In this document: positions 59,410 to 64,000 of the stretch, piece after piece
How positions within the stretch are numbered: position 1 is the stretch's first letter
Layout of the letters: each line of letters starts with the position of its first letter
Assembly: GCF_902506325.1 (NCBI RefSeq)
Contig: NZ_LR732328.1
Location: forward strand, 1,671,071 to 1,735,070
Origin: Limnobacter sp. 130
GTDB taxonomy: Bacteria > Pseudomonadota > Gammaproteobacteria > Burkholderiales > Burkholderiaceae_B
Direction: 5' to 3'
DNA: 64,000 bases
The notes under the pieces: generated by a model
Database searches by the model: none
The model's input: the letters and a program-made list of their open reading frames with translations, nothing else
Told to the model about the DNA's origin: nothing
Program-made: the position numbers and the translations under genes

Positions 59410-60801
59410 TCAACCCTTTAAGGTTTGGTCCAATACATGTAGCGCATGGTTCAACTCTGAGGACTGATTTCGCAATTCCGATATCTTATTGACGGCATGT
59501 AGCACCGTTGTGTGGTCTCGTCCCCCAAACAATTCACCAATTTCAACGTAACTTTTCTCGGTGAGTTCTTTGGCCAGGTACATGGCTACCTGCCGCGGCA
59601 GCACAATTTGCGCTTGCCTGCGCTTGGAGAACATGTCTGCCACCTTGATTTTGTAATAGTCAGCCACGGTTTTCTGAATGCTTTCTACAGAAACCTGTCC
59701 ATGGTGCACAGAAATCATGTCACGCAATGCTTCACGAACCAAATCCATGGTGACCGGCTTGTTGTGAAAGCTGGCAAAGGCCATGATTCGACGCAAGGCA
59801 CCTTCCAGTTCGCGAATGTTGCTGCGCATGTGCTTGGCCACGAAAAAAGCCACATCTTCTGAAAACAATATTTTTTGTTGTTCAGCCTTTTTCAGCAGAA
59901 TGGCAACTCGCATTTCAAGCTCGGGCGGCTCAATGGCCACGGTCAAGCCGCTGTTGAAACGTGAAATAAGGCGGTCATCCATGCCCTGAATGTCTTTGGG
60001 ATAGGTGTCGCTGGTGATGATGATTTGCTTTTTGGCTGCAATCAATTGTTCAAAGGCATAGAAAAACTCTTCTTGAGTCCGGCTTTTGCCACCAAAAAAC
60101 TGAATATCATCGATCAGCAGCAGATCGAGCGAATAATAAGACCGCTTGAATTCTTCAAATGCCTTTTTTTGATAGGCTTTGACCACATCGCTCACATATT
60201 GCTCGGCGTGAATGTATCGAATTTGCGTGTTGGGGTTTTGCTCAAGCAGGCGATTGCCGATTGAGTGAATCAGGTGGGTTTTGCCCAATCCCACGCCGCC
60301 ATAGAGAAACAGCGGGTTGTAGGAGACGCCCGGGTTGGAGGCCACTTGTTCAGCCGCCGCCCTGGCCAGCTGGTTGGCTCGGCCCGACACGAAGTTGGAA
60401 AAACAAAGGTCGCGGTTCAAGCGGCTGCGTTCGTAGACCGTGGCGGCGATTTCGTCGCGCCTCACCGCGGCAACCTTGGGTGCGCCCTGAGCTACAGCTT
60501 CGCTGTTGTTTTTGGCAGCGGCCGGGGGTGGGGCCATTAATGGGCTGGCTTGTTTTGCGGCCACTTGCCATTGAATGGCCATGTCGCAGCCAAAAAATTC
60601 AGTGGCCAATTCATTGAAACGACCGCCGAAATTGTTCAGTACCCAGTCCAGTTTGAACCGGTTGGGTGCAGCCATGTGCAGGCTGGCGGTGTTTTCATCA
60701 AATTCAACCACAGTCAGTGGTTCGATCCACAGTTTGATCTGTTGGGCTGGAAGTTCTTTCCGAAGCGCTTCAACACAGTGGTTCCAGAATTGATCAATCA
60801 C
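59410..60801 (-). CDS. dnaA: Chromosomal replication initiator DnaA
   Basis: A 463-residue initiator. Domain I begins [17 protein letters not shown], then comes a short linker, then the AAA+ domain with Walker [11 protein letters not shown] and Walker [11 protein letters not shown]. Domain IV carries the box-binding signature [13 protein letters not shown] favour GTG 60801, because it places the start at the usual family position and AAGG lies upstream at a somewhat long distance; an in-frame ATG at 60909 would add 36 residues of unlike sequence. It is transcribed towards oriC, and it ends nine bases from the last DnaA box. Confidence 0.93.
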   Translation of the reverse strand: MIDQFWNHCVEALRKELPAQQIKLWIEPLTVVEFDENTASLHMAAPNRFKLDWVLNNFGGRFNELATEFFGCDMAIQWQVAAKQASPLMAPPPAAAKNNSEAVAQGAPKVAAVRRDEIAATVYERSRLNRDLCFSNFVSGRANQLARAAAEQVASNPGVSYNPLFLYGGVGLGKTHLIHSIGNRLLEQNPNTQIRYIHAEQYVSDVVKAYQKKAFEEFKRSYYSLDLLLIDDIQFFGGKSRTQEEFFYAFEQLIAAKKQIIITSDTYPKDIQGMDDRLISRFNSGLTVAIEPPELEMRVAILLKKAEQQKILFSEDVAFFVAKHMRSNIRELEGALRRIMAFASFHNKPVTMDLVREALRDMISVHHGQVSVESIQKTVADYYKIKVADMFSKRRQAQIVLPRQVAMYLAKELTEKSYVEIGELFGGRDHTTVLHAVNKISELRNQSSELNHALHVLDQTLKG

Positions 60802-60928
60802 GTTATGAACAGCCTTATTATTCGGATGAACTGCTTTGCAGGAATTAAAACTTAGCGCTCCATTGTATCCAAACCCCCACGGATTGAGTGAGTGATTGGC
60901 AGGCTTCACGCGAACTTGCAGATTTTTC

Positions 60929-60957
60929 TAGGTTTTTCCCGAATTTGCCTCTATACT
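60929..60957 (+). promoter_or_regulatory. Candidate rpmH promoter
   Basis: TATACT at 60952-60957 is a good -10 element. The -35 region (about 60929-60934) is weak. It lies 113 bases upstream of rpmH, in the 268-base gap divergent from dnaA. No perfect DnaA box was found in this gap. Confidence 0.4.
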
Positions 60958-61069
60958 TTCGGGTTCCCTTGGTGTGAGCTTCGATCTTTACCGGCCGCGC
61001 CTTCGGGACCAAACCAGTTTTACCCTATTTTTCGCCAAATTTTAAGCCCATGTGGGCCAGAGGCTTGCC

Positions 61070-61204
61070 ATGAAACGCACTTATCAACCTTCTAAAGTTC
61101 GCCGTCAAAGAACACACGGCTTTTTGGTACGTTCACGCACCCGTGGTGGTCGTGCCGTGCTGCGCGCACGTCGCTCCAAAGGCCGTGCACGTTTGTCCGT
61201 TTAA
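61070..61204 (+). CDS. rpmH: 50S ribosomal protein L34
   Basis: A 44-residue, strongly basic ribosomal protein: it starts [18 protein letters not shown], continues [17 protein letters not shown] and ends LSV. Length and sequence are those of L34. The ribosome site CAGAGG lies six bases upstream. It leads the rpmH-rnpA-yidD-yidC-mnmE run, divergent from dnaA. Confidence 0.98.
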   Translation: MKRTYQPSKVRRQRTHGFLVRSRTRGGRAVLRARRSKGRARLSV

Positions 61205-61228
61205 GCCTGGTGCTTTGAACATTCTGAA

Positions 61229-61597
61229 TTGCACAGGGTGGGTTCCGGGTCGCATGCGACAAAAATTACTCGATCTGAAACATTTGGTGGTCTGTTAAAA
61301 ACACGGCCAGTGGCCAAAACAGATCGATTGATGCTTCACGCGCTGTTTGAGGATACCCCACCGCAATTTGGAATACTGATTCCCAAGCGTCTGGCCAAAA
61401 GGGCCGTGGACCGGAACACGCTAAAACGCTTGATCCGCCATGCCTGCCAAGACGCACTGGGCAACTACCAAGGCAAATTTCTGGTTCGCTTAAGCAAACC
61501 AGTGTGTGCAGTAGGTCATTCAGATCGAGCGGCATGGTGGACAGAACTCCAACAACTTTTCAACGATCTCTCACGGCGCGTGCCATCACAGCATTGA
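61229..61597 (+). CDS. rnpA: Ribonuclease P protein component
   Basis: A protein of up to 122 residues that assists the RNase P RNA in removing tRNA 5' leaders. The RNA-binding signature is present as IPKRLAKRAVDRNTLKRLIRHA (about residues 51-72). No ATG exists at the expected start; TTG 61229 or GTG 61238 are candidates, so the N-terminus is uncertain. Starts 24 bases after rpmH; yidD overlaps its 3' end. Confidence 0.92.
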   Translation: MHRVGSGSHATKITRSETFGGLLKTRPVAKTDRLMLHALFEDTPPQFGILIPKRLAKRAVDRNTLKRLIRHACQDALGNYQGKFLVRLSKPVCAVGHSDRAAWWTELQQLFNDLSRRVPSQH

Positions 61598-61809
61598 TCC
61601 GCGGTTATCAGCTTGCTGTTAGTCCCCTTTTCCCGCCTTCTTGCCGTTTTTACCCCAGTTGTTCGGAATACGCCCTTGAAGCAGTTAAAATTCATGGCGC
61701 ATGGAAAGGCGCGGCTTTGTCTTTTGGCCGCATTTGTCGATGCAACCCCTGGAATGCTGGCGGGCTGGACCCTGTTCCCGAAGCACGCAGCACCAGTCAC
61801 GACTCTTAG
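61534..61809 (+). CDS. yidD: Membrane protein insertion efficiency factor YidD
   Basis: A 91-residue protein with an N-terminal amphipathic region (LIRGYQLAVSPLF) and the family motif CRFYPSCSEYALEAV followed by CRCNPW. It aids YidC-dependent insertion of inner-membrane proteins. ATG 61534 is taken as the start, inside the last 64 bases of rnpA; an earlier in-frame ATG at 61504 is less likely. Confidence 0.93.
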   Translation: MVDRTPTTFQRSLTARAITALIRGYQLAVSPLFPPSCRFYPSCSEYALEAVKIHGAWKGAALSFGRICRCNPWNAGGLDPVPEARSTSHDS

Positions 61810-61837
61810 TCATTAAGCTCAGTAATTAAGGATTTAA

Positions 61838-63532
61838 ATGGAAACGCGCAGGTTAGTCCTCTTGATGATATTCAGTTTGTCTCTCATCATGCTTTGGGAC
61901 AATTATCAGGCTTCTATTGGTAAACCCACTTTGTTTGGTCTTAGCACGGGCTCACAAACCAGTAACAAGGGCGAGGTCGCCAAACAATCTGAAGGCTCCA
62001 ACACTGCCAATGATTTGCCACAGGCTGCAGCACCAGCAGGCACGGCTAGCGTTCCAGCGGATCCCAACGCGATTGTGGCAAGCGCCACCGAAACCGCACC
62101 CGCTGCGCAAACCATAACTGTGAAAACCGATGTGCTTGAACTTCAGTTTTCAAGCCAGGGCGCACAACTGATTTCTTCCAAACTGCTGGATCACCCCGCC
62201 GCAGAAAACCCTGAATTGCCAGTTCAACTGTTTGAGCAAACAACCAATCGAACTTACGTAGGCCAAGCTGGTTTGGTGGGCGTGCCAGATGCACCCAACC
62301 ACCGCACCTTGTTTGACCTGGTGTCGGGTTCTACAGAATTCGCGCCCGGCCAGGATCAGTTGAAATTGGTGTTCAAGGCCACCAGTGGCGGTGTTGAAAA
62401 CACCGCTACGTATACTATTTTCAAGAACCGCTACGACATTGATTTGGTCATCACGGCGCGCAATGTAGGCACTGAACCTGTTTCACCCAGTGCGTATGTG
62501 CAAATTACCCGCGACGGTAACCCCCTTGAAAGCGATTCTTCCCTGTATGCCACCTTCACTGGCCCGGCTGTTTACACACCCGAGAAAAAGTATCAAAAAA
62601 TCCAGTTTGAAGACATTGCTGACCGCAGTGCCGAATATGTGAAAACAGCTGATTCAGGCTGGCTGGCAATGATTCAGCATTACTTTGTATCGGCCATTAT
62701 TGGTCAAGATGGCCCTCGAGAGAATTACACGCGACAAGTGGATTCCAATTTGTACTCCATTGGCTTGGTCAGCAGCCTGGGCAACCTGGCGCCTGAGCAA
62801 TCGGCCACCTACACCGCCAAGTTGTACACCGGCCCTCAGGATCAGGGTGTATTGGAGGCATTGTCCCCAGGCTTGGATCTGGTCGTGGATTACGGCTGGT
62901 TGACCGTGATTGCCCAACCCATTTACTGGTTGCTGGAAAAAATTCATGGTTTTGTAGGAAATTGGGGTTGGGCCATTGTTGTGCTCACCATTTTGATCAA
63001 GCTGGTGTTTTTCCCCTTGTCGGCAGCCAGTTACAAATCCATGGCAAAAATGCGCAAGGTGGGTCCGCGCATGCAAAAACTGAAAGAGCAGTATGGCGAT
63101 GACAAAATGGGTTTTCAGCGCGCCATGATGGAAATGTACAAGCGCGAGAAAATCAACCCCTTGGGTGGTTGTATGCCAATTTTGGTTCAGATCCCCGTAT
63201 TTATTTCCTTGTATTGGGTTTTGCTTGCCAGCGTTGAAATGCGCAATGCGCCATGGCTTGGCTGGGTTACCGATTTGGCGGCACCCGATCCCTTTTACAT
63301 CTTGCCGGTGATCATGGCGGTGACCATGTTCATTCAAACGAAATTGAATCCAACACCACCCGATCCTGTTCAAGCGAAGATCATGATGGTCATGCCCTTG
63401 GTGTTCTCGGTCATGTTTATTTTCTTCCCGGCCGGTTTGGTACTTTACTGGGTTGTAAACAACATCTTGTCCATTGCCCAGCAGTGGGTAATTACGCGTC
63501 AAATTGAGTCTGCACCAGCCACCGCACGGTGA
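61838..63532 (+). CDS. yidC: Membrane protein insertase YidC
   Basis: A 564-residue insertase. An N-terminal helix (residues 5-20) is followed by an Ala/Thr-rich linker, a large periplasmic beta-sandwich (about residues 85-345), and then the conserved five-helix core: YWLLEKIHGFVGNWGWAIV, KRE-containing cytoplasmic hairpin (MYKREKINPLGGCMPI), QIPVFISLYWVL and GLVLYWVVNN. The conserved Arg lies in the cytoplasmic core groove region. The ribosome site AAGGA is seven bases upstream. Confidence 0.97.
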   Translation: METRRLVLLMIFSLSLIMLWDNYQASIGKPTLFGLSTGSQTSNKGEVAKQSEGSNTANDLPQAAAPAGTASVPADPNAIVASATETAPAAQTITVKTDVLELQFSSQGAQLISSKLLDHPAAENPELPVQLFEQTTNRTYVGQAGLVGVPDAPNHRTLFDLVSGSTEFAPGQDQLKLVFKATSGGVENTATYTIFKNRYDIDLVITARNVGTEPVSPSAYVQITRDGNPLESDSSLYATFTGPAVYTPEKKYQKIQFEDIADRSAEYVKTADSGWLAMIQHYFVSAIIGQDGPRENYTRQVDSNLYSIGLVSSLGNLAPEQSATYTAKLYTGPQDQGVLEALSPGLDLVVDYGWLTVIAQPIYWLLEKIHGFVGNWGWAIVVLTILIKLVFFPLSAASYKSMAKMRKVGPRMQKLKEQYGDDKMGFQRAMMEMYKREKINPLGGCMPILVQIPVFISLYWVLLASVEMRNAPWLGWVTDLAAPDPFYILPVIMAVTMFIQTKLNPTPPDPVQAKIMMVMPLVFSVMFIFFPAGLVLYWVVNNILSIAQQWVITRQIESAPATAR

Positions 63533-64000
63533 TCCCATCGTGGCCATCGCCACCGCGCCCGGCAAGGGCGGGGTGGGGGTGGTGCGGTTTTCATTTCCTT
63601 CCCCTTCCGATTTTCATTCGTTTTGTACGGCTTTTTGCGGCAAGTCGCTTAAAGCACGCATGGCAACGCTGTTAACACTTCGAGACTTTGAGCAACATGC
63701 CATCGACGAAGGCATCGCGCTACTTTTCACTGCGCCAGCTTCGTTCACAGGTGAACATGTACTCGAATTTCAGGGTCACGGTGGGCAAGCGGTATTACAA
63801 GGTGTGGTGGCCCATGCACTGGCATTGTCCAGGCAGTTGAAGATTCCCTTGCGGCATGCCATGCCCGGTGAATTCACGCAGCGCGCTTTCTTAAATGACA
63901 AGCTCGACTTGGCGCAGGCCGAGGCGGTTGCCGATCTGATCGATGCAGGTTCAGTGGCCACAGCCAAAGCAGCCGCCGCTTCGCTCAGCGGTGTATTTTC
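63504..64000 (+). CDS. mnmE: tRNA modification GTPase MnmE (5' part, runs off the window)
   Basis: The first 165 residues of MnmE, which works with MnmG to install cmnm5 at U34 of tRNA. It shows the folate-binding N-terminal domain: DPIVAIATAPGKGGVGVVR, SFTGEHVLEFQGHGG, MPGEFTQRAFLN, and LDLAQAEAVADLI. The G domain lies beyond the edge. Relatives have about ten residues before DPIVAIATAPG, so TTG 63504 (overlapping the yidC 3' end) is preferred to GTG 63540. Partial at the right edge. Confidence 0.95.
   Translation, partial: MSLHQPPHGDPIVAIATAPGKGGVGVVRFSFPSPSDFHSFCTAFCGKSLKARMATLLTLRDFEQHAIDEGIALLFTAPASFTGEHVLEFQGHGGQAVLQGVVAHALALSRQLKIPLRHAMPGEFTQRAFLNDKLDLAQAEAVADLIDAGSVATAKAAAASLSGVF

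Noticed and set aside
62654-63565. 303-codon open frame antisense to yidC
   Set aside because: Overlaps the most conserved core of yidC; composition rich in His/Gln/Asn, typical of a shadow frame.

Overview
The window looks like a chromosomal segment of a betaproteobacterium of the order Burkholderiales with moderate GC content. The evidence is the gene families and their order: a DUF3567 protein, the def-fmt-htpX-rsmB-DUF4390-ntrY-ntrX-trkA-trkH run, dprA next to topB, and the rpmH-rnpA-yidD-yidC-mnmE / dnaA-dnaN-gyrB block. A Limnobacter-like organism would fit the gene content and GC, but that is an inference from memory and not a database match. The right end carries the replication-initiation region, with three perfect DnaA boxes in the dnaA-dnaN gap, so the whole window lies close to oriC. 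No rRNA, tRNA, CRISPR array, insertion sequence or prophage was seen.

Layout. 0-5.6 kb: a two-gene operon (M15-peptidase-like protein plus a small exported protein), an alternative oxidase, a DUF2834 membrane protein, a YcbL-type MBL hydrolase, an ADP-ribose-type Nudix hydrolase, a CPA2 cation/proton antiporter and an FRG-domain protein. 5.6-12.4 kb: central carbon metabolism. zwf and ppc (overlapping by 4 bases) face edd and eda across a short divergent promoter that holds a HexR-type palindrome. Together these encode the Entner-Doudoroff route (pgl is absent here) plus anaplerotic PEP carboxylase. 12.4-13.06 kb is the only long gap; it contains a decayed reading frame and an 18-base direct repeat. 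13-14.7 kb: an MFS transporter and DUF3567.

14.7-25.5 kb is one closely packed leftward run of ten genes: def, fmt, htpX, rsmB, DUF4390, ntrY, an ntrX-like regulator, trkA, trkH and a CobW-like remnant. It joins translation maturation and membrane quality control to a membrane-stress/nitrogen-type two-component system and potassium uptake. 25.5-31.4 kb: dprA, topB, a MnmC oxidase-domain protein and a split YeeE/YedE sulfur transporter pair. 31.4-37.9 kb: an orphan hybrid kinase, an MBL hydrolase, a cytochrome P460 lipoprotein, and a secreted PDC-like sensor protein followed directly by a chemoreceptor. 37.9-42.1 kb: two Tat-exported phosphatases (PhoX-like, PhoD) and an acyltransferase.

42.1-47.6 kb appears to be a metal-related and envelope group: a small His-containing exported protein, a ZnuD-like TonB receptor, a PCuAC copper chaperone, DUF4197, a LuxR-type response regulator and a patatin-like lipoprotein. 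47.8-52.3 kb encodes a two-subunit NAD-dependent formate dehydrogenase with a fused NuoE/NuoF-like beta subunit; a tiny ORF overlaps its start. 52.4-54.3 kb is an unrecognised 622-residue membrane protein. 54.4-64 kb: cfa, then gyrB, dnaN, oriC and dnaA to the left, and rpmH, rnpA, yidD, yidC and the start of mnmE to the right.

The strongest novelty candidates are the 622-aa orphan protein, the 12.4-13.06 kb gap, the NtrX-like regulator without an AAA+ domain, the CobW-like protein without a P-loop, and the secreted-sensor/chemoreceptor pair. I did not find a clearly new multi-gene system.
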